Of a DNA stretch of 64,000 bases, positions 30,331-37,727 are shown piece by piece. The stretch lies in the NCBI RefSeq assembly GCF_012986595.1, contig NZ_JAAQYM010000002.1:248001-312000 (forward strand), written 5' to 3'. Under the pieces are notes generated by a model. The model worked only from the letters and a program-made list of their open reading frames with translations. It ran no database searches and was not told the origin of the DNA. The translations under genes were made by a program, and so were the position numbers. This DNA is from Pseudomonas koreensis. Lineage in GTDB: Bacteria > Pseudomonadota > Gammaproteobacteria > Pseudomonadales > Pseudomonadaceae. Numbering within the stretch: the first letter of the stretch is position 1; the number at the start of each line of letters is the position of its first letter.

Positions 30331-30990
30331 TCAGAGGCGGCTTACATCACCGAGCATGTCACCCAACTGTTGCGGCTGATGATCGCCAAACAGGTGTGGA
30401 TAGCACTTCTCCAGGTGTTCGAAGAAGAAGGTTTCCGGCACATCGGCGAACTGACCGTGATCGACCAGATACTCCATCAACTGCGCGCCATCCCGGTTGT
30501 ACGGGTGGAACACGCTGTCATTGATGCCATCAAATTCCAGCGGTGCCACATTGAACAATTCGCAGAGTTGCTGGTTGAACGCCGGCGTGGCTTTGACCCA
30601 GCGATCGTTGAGGAACAGCTCGGTGTAGCCGTGCATGGCGAACATATCGCTTTTCAGCAACTCCAGCAGACGCGGAGTCGACAGATGATTTCTAACATCC
30701 GCCAGACCAATACGCGCCGGGATCCCACAATGGCGGGCGCAGCCTGCGAGCAGCGTGGCTTTGGGCACGCAGTAGCTCTCCCCTGTTGCCAATGCGTAAC
30801 TGCCGCGCAAGGTCTGCGAATCGCGGCTGAAGGTATACGGGTTGTAGCGCACGGCCTCGCGCACGGCGTAATAAAGATTGATCGCCTGCGCGAGCGGATC
30901 GCGGCTGGCGCCACGCTGCTGTTCGGCGAACTCCACCACCGCCGGGTGGTCACTATCGATGAAGCGGCCGGGGCTCAGATACTCACGCAT
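30331..30990 (-). CDS. Transglutaminase-like family protein
   Basis: Cytoplasmic protein of 219 residues with the transglutaminase-core layout: catalytic Cys74 in GESYCVPKATLL, a CGIPAR motif, and His120 in MHGYTELF. The third residue of the usual triad is not obvious (WVKATPAFN replaces the common WVxxDPT). Function unknown; such proteins are often peptidases. An ATG at 30990 gives the conserved MREYL start. Confidence 0.85.
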   Translation of the reverse strand: MREYLSPGRFIDSDHPAVVEFAEQQRGASRDPLAQAINLYYAVREAVRYNPYTFSRDSQTLRGSYALATGESYCVPKATLLAGCARHCGIPARIGLADVRNHLSTPRLLELLKSDMFAMHGYTELFLNDRWVKATPAFNQQLCELFNVAPLEFDGINDSVFHPYNRDGAQLMEYLVDHGQFADVPETFFFEHLEKCYPHLFGDHQPQQLGDMLGDVSRL

Positions 30991-31238
30991 GACGTTTTTC
31001 TCCTGGGTGAGCCCCGAGTCTAGCGACAGCTCAAGCACAGAGATAACGACGTTTCGGCCAAACATGCACGCGAAGACGCGGGAATAGCGAACGATTTCTC
31101 ACGGGCGTTGCCCACCGAACCTACAAACGCCATCCAGGGTTTCCCACGCGTTCAATCACCATGTTCTGACCACCCCGTTTTACAGATGCCGTCTAAGCTC
31201 TGGAGGGTCGGTTTGCCTTGGTTCACGGAGGATTACAT

Positions 31239-33686
31239 ATGCTGTTGTTGTGGATACTGGTTCTGATCGTCGGTGTGGCGTACCTCGCCCACCGCCGCAT
31301 CGCCCCGCTGCCCGCTTTGGGCATCGTTGCCATTTACCTGCTGGCGATGGGCATTTTCAGCCATGCCCCGGGCTGGTTGCTGCTGCTGTTCTGGGTCGTG
31401 CTCGCGGTGGTTGCCGCGCCGTTGCTGCTGCCTGACCTGCGCCGCAAACACTTCACCGCGCCGCTGTTCAACTGGTTCCAGAAAACCCTGCCGCCGATGT
31501 CGCAGACCGAACGCGACGCGATCGATGCCGGCACCGTGTGGTGGGACGGCGAGCTGTTCAGCGGCCGTCCGGACTGGGACAAGCTACTGGCCTACCCCAA
31601 GGTGCAACTGAGCGAAGAGGAACAGGCCTTCATCGACGGCCCGACCGAAGAACTCTGCGCAATGGTCAGTGACTGGCAGATCGGCCAGTCGATGGACCTG
31701 CCGCCGGAAGCCTGGACCCACATCAAGGAACACGGCTTTTTCGCCCTGATCATTCCCAAGGAATTCGGCGGCAAGGGCTTTTCCGCCTATGCCCACTCGC
31801 AAGTGGCAATGAAGCTCGCCACCCGCAGCGGCGATCTGGCCTCCACCGTGATGGTGCCCAACTCCCTCGGCCCGGCCGAATTGTTGCTGCATTACGGCAC
31901 CGATGAACAACGCAATCACTACCTGCCACGGCTGGCCCGTGGCGACGATATTCCGTGCTTTGCCCTCACCGGCCCGCTGGCGGGCTCCGATGCCGGCGCC
32001 ATGCCGGACACCGGGATCATCTGCAAGGGTCAATGGGAAGGCCAGGAAGTCATCGGCCTGCGCCTGAACTGGGAAAAGCGTTACATCACCCTCGGCCCGG
32101 TGGCGACCCTGCTCGGCCTGGCCTTCAAGGCTTACGATCCGGAGCATCTGCTGGGCGACAAGGACGACCTCGGTATCAGCCTGGCGCTGATCCCCACCGA
32201 TACGCCGGGCGTGGAAATCGGCCGCCGTCACCTGCCACTGGGTGCCGCATTCATGAACGGCCCCAACTCGGGCAAGGATGTGTTCATCCCGCTGGACTAC
32301 CTCATTGGCGGTCAGGAGATGCTCGGCAAGGGCTGGATGATGCTGATGAACTGCCTGTCGGTCGGGCGTTCGATTTCGCTGCCGGCAGTCGGCACCGGCG
32401 CGGCCAAGTTCACCAGCCTGGTGACCGGTCAGTACGCGCAGATTCGTGAACAGTTCAACGTACCGCTGTCGGCCTTCGAAGGGATTCAGGAAGCCATGGC
32501 GCGCATTGGCGGCAACGCCTGGATGATGGATGCAGCGCGCATGCTCACCGCCAACGCGGTGGATCTGGGCGAGAAACCCTCGGTGCTGTCGGCGATCCTC
32601 AAGTATCACCTGACCGAACGCGGCCGCGAGTGCATCAGCCACGCCATGGACGTACATGGCGGCAAGGCGATCATCATGGGCCCGAACAACTACCTGGGGC
32701 GCAGCTGGAACGGGGCGCCGATCTTCATCACCGTGGAAGGCGCGAACATCCTCTCGCGTAACCTGATGATCTTCGGTCAGGGCGCCATTCGCTGCCATCC
32801 GTTCGTTCTCAAGGAAATGGCCCTCGCCGGACGCGAGGACAAGGATCAGGCGCTGAAAGAGTTTGATGGTCTGCTGCTCAAGCACATTGGTTTTGCGGTG
32901 GGCAACGCCGCCAGCACGCTGGTGCTGAACCTGGGCTTCGGCCACTTCGAACATGCGCCTGGGGACAGGATCAGCCAAGGTTATTTCCGCGCACTCAACC
33001 GTCAGGCAGCGGCTTTCGCCATGCTGGCCGACTTCAGCATGATGCTGCTGGGCGGCGAACTGAAGCGCCGCGAACGCCTGTCGGCGCGTCTTGGCGATGT
33101 ATTGAGCAACCTGTATCTGGCTTCCGCCGCGCTCAAGCGTTATCACGATCTGGATTCGCCGGCGCATATGGAGCCGCTGTTCCGCTGGGCCATGGAAGAA
33201 AGCCTTGGTCAATCGGAGCGGGCACTGGATGAGCTGCTGAGCAACTTCCCGAACAAGGTGTTCGGCTGCCTGTTACGAGTGATCGTGTTCCCGTTCGGCC
33301 GGCGCCACACAGGCCCTTCGGACAAGCTCGGTGCCGAAGTGGCTGCAGTGATTGGTCGGGCCAAAGGCGATCCGACCCTCGAAGAACTGCTCGCCGGCTG
33401 CTATCGCCCGCAGTCCGCCGACGATGCCGTCGGCGCCCTGCAACATGCCAGCGACCTGCTGAACGCCGCACAACCGCTGCACAAGAAACTGCACACCGCG
33501 CTCAAGAGCGGTCAGGTCAAACCGGTGGCGGGCGAACACGCCATTGATGCCGCACTGGAGGCCGGGGTGTTGCAAGCGCAGGAAGCACAGACCCTGCGCG
33601 ATGCCGAAGCGGCACGGCGCAAGGTGATCGACGTCGATGATTTCGACAAAGAGGAGCTGAAGCCGGCAGAGGGCAAAGTCCGCTGA
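31239..33686 (+). CDS. fadE: Acyl-CoA dehydrogenase FadE
   Basis: FAD enzyme of beta-oxidation that introduces the trans-2 double bond in acyl-CoA. At 815 residues it matches the long FadE class: an N-terminal hydrophobic region with two membrane-like segments (about 1-70), the acyl-CoA dehydrogenase core (FALTGPLAGSDAG, AMDVHGGKAI) and a C-terminal DUF1974 region. The ATG at 31239 has a CGGAGG ribosome site. It is monocistronic, ending before a strong hairpin. Confidence 0.95.
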   Translation: MLLLWILVLIVGVAYLAHRRIAPLPALGIVAIYLLAMGIFSHAPGWLLLLFWVVLAVVAAPLLLPDLRRKHFTAPLFNWFQKTLPPMSQTERDAIDAGTVWWDGELFSGRPDWDKLLAYPKVQLSEEEQAFIDGPTEELCAMVSDWQIGQSMDLPPEAWTHIKEHGFFALIIPKEFGGKGFSAYAHSQVAMKLATRSGDLASTVMVPNSLGPAELLLHYGTDEQRNHYLPRLARGDDIPCFALTGPLAGSDAGAMPDTGIICKGQWEGQEVIGLRLNWEKRYITLGPVATLLGLAFKAYDPEHLLGDKDDLGISLALIPTDTPGVEIGRRHLPLGAAFMNGPNSGKDVFIPLDYLIGGQEMLGKGWMMLMNCLSVGRSISLPAVGTGAAKFTSLVTGQYAQIREQFNVPLSAFEGIQEAMARIGGNAWMMDAARMLTANAVDLGEKPSVLSAILKYHLTERGRECISHAMDVHGGKAIIMGPNNYLGRSWNGAPIFITVEGANILSRNLMIFGQGAIRCHPFVLKEMALAGREDKDQALKEFDGLLLKHIGFAVGNAASTLVLNLGFGHFEHAPGDRISQGYFRALNRQAAAFAMLADFSMMLLGGELKRRERLSARLGDVLSNLYLASAALKRYHDLDSPAHMEPLFRWAMEESLGQSERALDELLSNFPNKVFGCLLRVIVFPFGRRHTGPSDKLGAEVAAVIGRAKGDPTLEELLAGCYRPQSADDAVGALQHASDLLNAAQPLHKKLHTALKSGQVKPVAGEHAIDAALEAGVLQAQEAQTLRDAEAARRKVIDVDDFDKEELKPAEGKVR

Positions 33687-33716
33687 TGCTGACCACCGTG
33701 TAGCTGTTTATTTGTG

Positions 33717-33757
33717 AAAAACGGGCGCGGGGGCTTTATACTCCCGCGCCCGTTTTG
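33717..33757 (+). terminator. Terminator after fadE
   Basis: ACGGGCGCGGG / CCCGCGCCCGT hairpin with a short T-run, starting 31 bp after the fadE stop. It lies just upstream of the next gene's ribosome site, so it also forms part of that gene's upstream region. Confidence 0.8.
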
Positions 33758-33775
33758 CTCTTGAGGACTTATCTC

Positions 33776-34183
33776 GTGTCCAACGTCGTTGCCGATCATC
33801 TTGTTTTGCTCGACCACCTGCGCAGTATCCTGGTCGCCGTAGGTGAGGCCGAACAGGTTCCCGAAGAAAGCCATGCCTTGTTCCTGGAGCGCTTCGACGA
33901 ACTGCTGGCATCCTTGCCGATCGATCCGATCGAAAGCCAGTACCTGGGCCAGGACATCCTGTGCCAGGTCATCACCCGTTACCCGCAAATTGCCCACTTG
34001 ATCCCGCGGGATCTGCTGTGGTTCTTCGCCGGCGACTGCCTGCACTACCTGTCCGATGAAGAAATCGACCTGTATCAGGCACTGGAAGAACGTCGCTACG
34101 AAGCCGAACAGAACGACGAACCGTTCGACTGGAATCAGGAAAAACAGCTGCTGGCGATGTCTGCCCAGGACAGCAAGCACTGA
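33776..34183 (+). CDS. PA2817-family conserved protein
   Basis: Acidic protein of 135 residues with no signal peptide or membrane segment, recognised as the small conserved protein found next to fadE in Pseudomonas. It is rich in Leu/Glu/Asp helices (YLGQDILCQVI, FAGDCLHYLSDEEIDLYQ). A GTG start with a GAGGA ribosome site is preferred; a reading starting seven codons earlier overlaps the terminator. Function unknown. Confidence 0.82.
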   Translation: MSNVVADHLVLLDHLRSILVAVGEAEQVPEESHALFLERFDELLASLPIDPIESQYLGQDILCQVITRYPQIAHLIPRDLLWFFAGDCLHYLSDEEIDLYQALEERRYEAEQNDEPFDWNQEKQLLAMSAQDSKH

Positions 34184-34198
34184 TTTAATGGTTTGAAG

Positions 34199-34309
34199 AT
34201 CAAAAGATCGTCCGAACGCGGCCCGAGCCTGCGGCAGCTCCTACAGGGAATACACGTAACCACTGTGGGAGCTGCCGCAGGCTCGGGCCGGGTTCGGACG
34301 ATCTTTTGC
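34199..34309. repeat. REP pair (GCGATCTTTT-related, long arms)
   Basis: Long inverted repeat with outer arms AAAAGATCGTCCGAAC and GTTCGGACGATCTTTT and inner GGAGCTGCCGCAGGCTCG arms, between PA2817-type and lysR genes. Confidence 0.85.
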
Positions 34310-34310
34310 T

Positions 34311-35309
34311 TTAAAGCAGCCCCTCGCTCTCCGGTAATTCATACGCCATCGCCAGATTGTTCGGCGCCCCCGCCTTCCCCGGCTTGCTCAATGTCGGCTC
34401 CTTCTCCAGGCACTCCACCAGATAATCGATGAACACCCGCAGCTTCGGCGGCAGATAACGCGTTGGTGAATGCAGCAGCCACAGCCCACCGTGGTAGGAA
34501 GCGAGGAATGTCCACTCGGGCAACACCTGCACAATCAACTTCTGCTCTAACGCATAACGCGCGGTGAAATACGGCAGGCTGCCGATACCGATGTGCTGCA
34601 ACACCGCCCCCAACCGCACGCCAGTATGGTTGGCGGCATAGCGGCCGCGCACACCGACTGTCACGGCTTTGCTGCCCTTCTTGAATTTCCAGCGCGCATC
34701 GCTCGGCGTTTCACCCAGATAAATACAGCTGTGATTGAGCAGGTCATGCGGATGCGTCGGTGTGCCGTGTTCGGCCAGGTATTGCGGGGTAGCGCAGAGC
34801 AAATGGTCGATGGTCAGCAACTGGCGTCCGACCAGTCCGGCCGGCGGACGGTCAGTGATACGAATCGCCAGATCGACATGATCGTCAATCAGATCAACCT
34901 GCCGGTCCTCCAACAGCAACTCGACATCGACCTTGGGATAGCGCCGCAGAAACTCGGGCATGTGCGGATGAATCACGAAACGCCCAACGGCTTTCGGCAC
35001 GCTGACCCGCACCAGTCCTTCCGCCTCATGGGTGAACTGGCCGCTGATCTCCATGACTGACTTGGCGGCGCTGACCATCTCCTGACAGCGCTTGAACACT
35101 TCTTCGCCACCGTCACTCAAGCGCAGTTTGCGTGTGGTGCGCTGCAACAGACGCGTGGCCAGGGCCTTTTCCAGGCGGGAAATGCTGCGACTGATCGCGG
35201 ACGGCGAAGAGCCCAGCTGGCGAGCGGCCTCGGAGAAACTTCCGGTCTCCACGACCTTGACGAAAATCGCCATTTCACCCAGCAGTGGCAACGGGAGATT
35301 GATGCTCAC
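34311..35309 (-). CDS. LysR family transcriptional regulator
   Basis: Regulator of 332 residues. The N-terminal winged helix-turn-helix covers about residues 8-66 (FSEAARQLGSSPSAISRSISRLEK) and the rest is a periplasmic-binding-like effector domain. A GTG start with an AAGGA site upstream is chosen; a TTG three codons earlier overlaps that site. It is divergent from alaX across a 90-bp gap with a perfect dyad. It most likely controls the alaX-oxygenase-lysE unit. The inducer is unknown, perhaps the amino acid handled by that unit (inference). Confidence 0.92.
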   Translation of the reverse strand: MSINLPLPLLGEMAIFVKVVETGSFSEAARQLGSSPSAISRSISRLEKALATRLLQRTTRKLRLSDGGEEVFKRCQEMVSAAKSVMEISGQFTHEAEGLVRVSVPKAVGRFVIHPHMPEFLRRYPKVDVELLLEDRQVDLIDDHVDLAIRITDRPPAGLVGRQLLTIDHLLCATPQYLAEHGTPTHPHDLLNHSCIYLGETPSDARWKFKKGSKAVTVGVRGRYAANHTGVRLGAVLQHIGIGSLPYFTARYALEQKLIVQVLPEWTFLASYHGGLWLLHSPTRYLPPKLRVFIDYLVECLEKEPTLSKPGKAGAPNNLAMAYELPESEGLL

Positions 35310-35347
35310 AGCGCACAAGTCCTTTGATGTTTGAACGGATTATCACG

Positions 35348-35370
35348 TTATTACACGATTCATATAATAA
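35348..35370. promoter_or_regulatory. Candidate LysR operator
   Basis: Perfect inverted repeat TTATTA - 11 nt - TAATAA in the lysR/alaX divergent gap. Dyads of this size and spacing are typical of LysR-type binding sites. It lies 30-52 bp upstream of the alaX ATG, so the adjacent A/T-rich stretch probably overlaps the alaX promoter. Confidence 0.55.
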
Positions 35371-35399
35371 AAAAAGAAACTTTAATAAGGGCATGGAAT

Positions 35400-36026
35400 A
35401 TGACGCTTCGCCTCTTTTTCCATAGTGATGACCTCAAGGCTAATGTGGAAGTCCTCGACTGCACGCCCCACGAGAACGAATTCGCTGTCGTGCTGCGCGC
35501 CACGCTGTTTCATCCGCAAGGCGGTGGCCAGCCCTGCGATACCGGCCGGATCGGCGAAAGCCAGGTGCTGCGCGTAGTTCAGGAGCCGGACCGGATCGTT
35601 CACTACGTCGACCGTCCGGTAAAACTCGGCATGACCTGCATCCACGTCGATGAGCAACGTCGCTGTTACAACACCCGCATGCACTCGGCGGGGCACCTGA
35701 TCGGGCACTTTGTGCAGGCCTTGGGCTGGACGCCGATCAAGGCACACCACTGGCCAGACGAAGGCCGGGTGCAATTCAAGCCAGGCGATGCCGCGCAGGA
35801 GGTCGACGCGCCCACCGTTCAACACGGTATCAATCAGTGGATTGAACACGATCTGCCACGCCTGACCTCGCTGCGTGAAGGCGCGCGGGAAATCGGCTTT
35901 GGCGAGTTGCCCGCCTATGGCTGCGGCGGCACCCATGTACGCAGCCTGAAGGATTTGGGCACAGTCACGATCGCTTCCCTTTCGCAGAAGAAGGGCACGT
36001 TATCCGTCCACTACACCGTGGATTAA
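35400..36026 (+). CDS. Alanyl-tRNA editing protein (AlaX family)
   Basis: Freestanding trans-editing domain that deacylates wrongly charged tRNA, classically Ser- or Gly-tRNA(Ala). The 208-residue protein has the AlaRS-editing signature GGGQPCDTG (41-49) and the zinc ligands His95, His99, Cys175 and His179 (MHSAGH; CGGTH). The ATG at 35400 is chosen for the conserved MTLRLFF start. It is followed by a 2OG oxygenase and a LysE exporter. That raises the possibility that it protects tRNA from a non-standard amino acid made next door (inference). Confidence 0.92.
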   Translation: MTLRLFFHSDDLKANVEVLDCTPHENEFAVVLRATLFHPQGGGQPCDTGRIGESQVLRVVQEPDRIVHYVDRPVKLGMTCIHVDEQRRCYNTRMHSAGHLIGHFVQALGWTPIKAHHWPDEGRVQFKPGDAAQEVDAPTVQHGINQWIEHDLPRLTSLREGAREIGFGELPAYGCGGTHVRSLKDLGTVTIASLSQKKGTLSVHYTVD

Positions 36027-36036
36027 GCATTTCGGG

Positions 36037-36086
36037 CGCTGCTCCGCGCAGCGTCCGGCGCCGGGGGAACCGCGCTCGCCGGTTCC
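36037..36086 (+). other. Hairpin cluster between alaX and oxygenase gene
   Basis: Two perfect stems, CGCTGC/GCAGCG (36037-36053) and GGAACCG/CGGTTCC (36066-36086), lie in a 75-bp gap with no T-run after them. They may tune downstream expression or message stability rather than terminate. Confidence 0.45.
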
Positions 36087-36101
36087 GTTGACTATCGATA
36101 G

Positions 36102-36887
36102 ATGGACCTAAAAACAATGATGCTAGACGTCGAGCGTCTCGATGAGACGTGCATAAAAAAATTGGCCAACGAAGAAGTCCTCGCCATTCGCGTCAAAGGC
36201 TTTTTGCCCGAACCGCTGGCGATCCAGATTGGCGACAAAATTCTTGCTCCGGGCTTCGAAGGCTACATCAACGCGCCGAGCATAGGCCGCATCGGCATGG
36301 CGTTTTACGAGGCGGAAAACCAGCCTCTGCTGATCGAGGACTACTTCGAACGCGCCACCAGCAACATCGCCGAGCTGCGCAATCGTTGTGCGCCCTACTC
36401 ATCCCCGGTCGACACTTTGCGCTGCATGCTCGACGAGTCATGGCCGGCCGGTGCGCATCTGGAAAACCTCTATGGCCGCAAGATGTATGTCGGCCTGTCG
36501 CGGGTGGTCAAACCCGGCGTGTGCTTCCTCGCCCACCACGACATTTTTGCCAAGGACGCCCCGGACAGCTTCCAGGCCCGCAGTCTGGAGGCGCAGTTTG
36601 CCTGCAACGTCTACCTGAACATGCCGACCGAGGGCGGTGCGTTGCAGGTGTGGGATGACGACATTACCCCGGATCAATTCGACGAAATGCGCGGTGACAG
36701 CTACGGCATCGACCCGGCACTGCTCGGCCCGCCGACCCTTGAAGTACGGCCGGAGCCGGGCGATTTCATCATGTTCAATTCGCGCTGCATGCACTCGGTG
36801 ACACCGGGCGTGGCGGATCCGCGGCTGAGCCTTTCCTTCTTTGTCGGCTATCGCGGCAACGCTTCACCCCTGACCTTCTGGAGCTGA
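36102..36887 (+). CDS. Fe(II)/2-oxoglutarate-dependent oxygenase, probable amino-acid hydroxylase
   Basis: Soluble enzyme of 261 residues with the double-stranded beta-helix pattern of non-haem iron oxygenases. The facial triad is His145-x-Asp147 and His231 (MHSVTPG), and Arg241 (ADPRLSLSF) sits where 2-oxoglutarate is held. Its length and exporter context recall the family acting on free amino acids that includes the lysine halogenase BesD. Retention of Asp in HxD predicts hydroxylation, not halogenation. No carrier-protein domain is nearby. Substrate unknown. The start is the first ATG; a second ATG five codons in is possible. It lies 1 bp before lysE. Confidence 0.82.
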   Translation: MDLKTMMLDVERLDETCIKKLANEEVLAIRVKGFLPEPLAIQIGDKILAPGFEGYINAPSIGRIGMAFYEAENQPLLIEDYFERATSNIAELRNRCAPYSSPVDTLRCMLDESWPAGAHLENLYGRKMYVGLSRVVKPGVCFLAHHDIFAKDAPDSFQARSLEAQFACNVYLNMPTEGGALQVWDDDITPDQFDEMRGDSYGIDPALLGPPTLEVRPEPGDFIMFNSRCMHSVTPGVADPRLSLSFFVGYRGNASPLTFWS

Positions 36888-36888
36888 G

Positions 36889-37527
36889 ATGTTATCGAAC
36901 TACCTGGGCGAGTTTCTGGCGCTGGCTACCATTCACTTTCTGGCTGTGGTCGCACCCGGCCCGGACTTTGCCGTGACCATCCGCCAGAGCGTGCGCTTTG
37001 GCCGACTGGTGGGCATTTGCACCGCACTAGGGATCGGTGCAGGGATTTCCGTGCACGTTCTCTACACATTGCTCGGCGTTGGCGCCCTTATGCACACCAC
37101 ACCGTGGCTACTCACCGTGGCCAAGGTGATCGGCGGCGCGTACATCTTTTACCTCGGCATCAGCCTGATTCGCAGTAAACCGAAGACTACGCTCGAGGGC
37201 GAAAAAAACACCGACGAACCGCTGGTCGAGCAGTCGTTGTTCAAGGCGTTCAGCACCGGTTTTCTGACCAATGCCACCAACCCCAAGGCCACGCTGTTTT
37301 TCCTGGCGATCTTCACCACGATCATCAGCACCAGCACCCCGCTGGAAGTCCAGGCCCTGTACGGTATCTGGATGTGCTTCGTGAATGCGCTGTGGTTCGT
37401 GATCGTCGCGCTGTTTTTCTCCAGCAGTAAAGTGCGCTTGCTGTTTATGCGCATGGGTCATTGGTTCGAACGCAGCATGGGCGTGATCCTGATTCTGTTC
37501 GCCGGCAGGCTGGTGTTGTCGATGTAA
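36889..37527 (+). CDS. LysE family amino-acid exporter
   Basis: Membrane protein of 212 residues with six predicted helices and the family signatures VAPGPDFAVT near residues 21-30 and TNATNPKATLFF. LysE/RhtB proteins export basic, neutral or hydroxylated amino acids such as homoserine and threonine. The ATG is one base after the oxygenase stop, so expression is coupled. The most likely cargo is the oxygenase product (inference). Confidence 0.92.
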   Translation: MLSNYLGEFLALATIHFLAVVAPGPDFAVTIRQSVRFGRLVGICTALGIGAGISVHVLYTLLGVGALMHTTPWLLTVAKVIGGAYIFYLGISLIRSKPKTTLEGEKNTDEPLVEQSLFKAFSTGFLTNATNPKATLFFLAIFTTIISTSTPLEVQALYGIWMCFVNALWFVIVALFFSSSKVRLLFMRMGHWFERSMGVILILFAGRLVLSM

Positions 37528-37541
37528 ACGCTGCGCTCAAA

Positions 37542-37581
37542 CAAAAGGCCCGATCAGTTGAACACTGTTCGGGCCTTTTTC
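37542..37581 (+). terminator. Terminator closing the alaX-oxygenase-lysE unit
   Basis: AAAAGGCCCGA / TCGGGCCTTTTT hairpin with a longer loop and T-run, 14 bp after the lysE stop. Confidence 0.85.
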
Positions 37582-37727
37582 GTTTGTGCGTCGCTTTTGC
37601 ATTTCTGTGCGACGGATCCCACTTCGGGGACTCCCCTTCAACACCCTCGTGGTGTTAGTTTGGAAAAGATTTGTTTCATCTTTCAAACACTTCCCACTCA
37701 ACTGCCTGCAAAGGAATGCCCATCGCA

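Noticed and set aside
31584..33212. Antisense 542-codon frame within fadE
   Set aside because: Shadow of fadE codon bias; His/Gln/Arg-rich product without domains.
36102..36887. Oxygenase as an amino-acid radical halogenase
   Set aside because: Halogenases of this superfamily replace the Asp of HxD by Gly or Ala to make room for halide. Here Asp147 is retained, so hydroxylation is the better reading.
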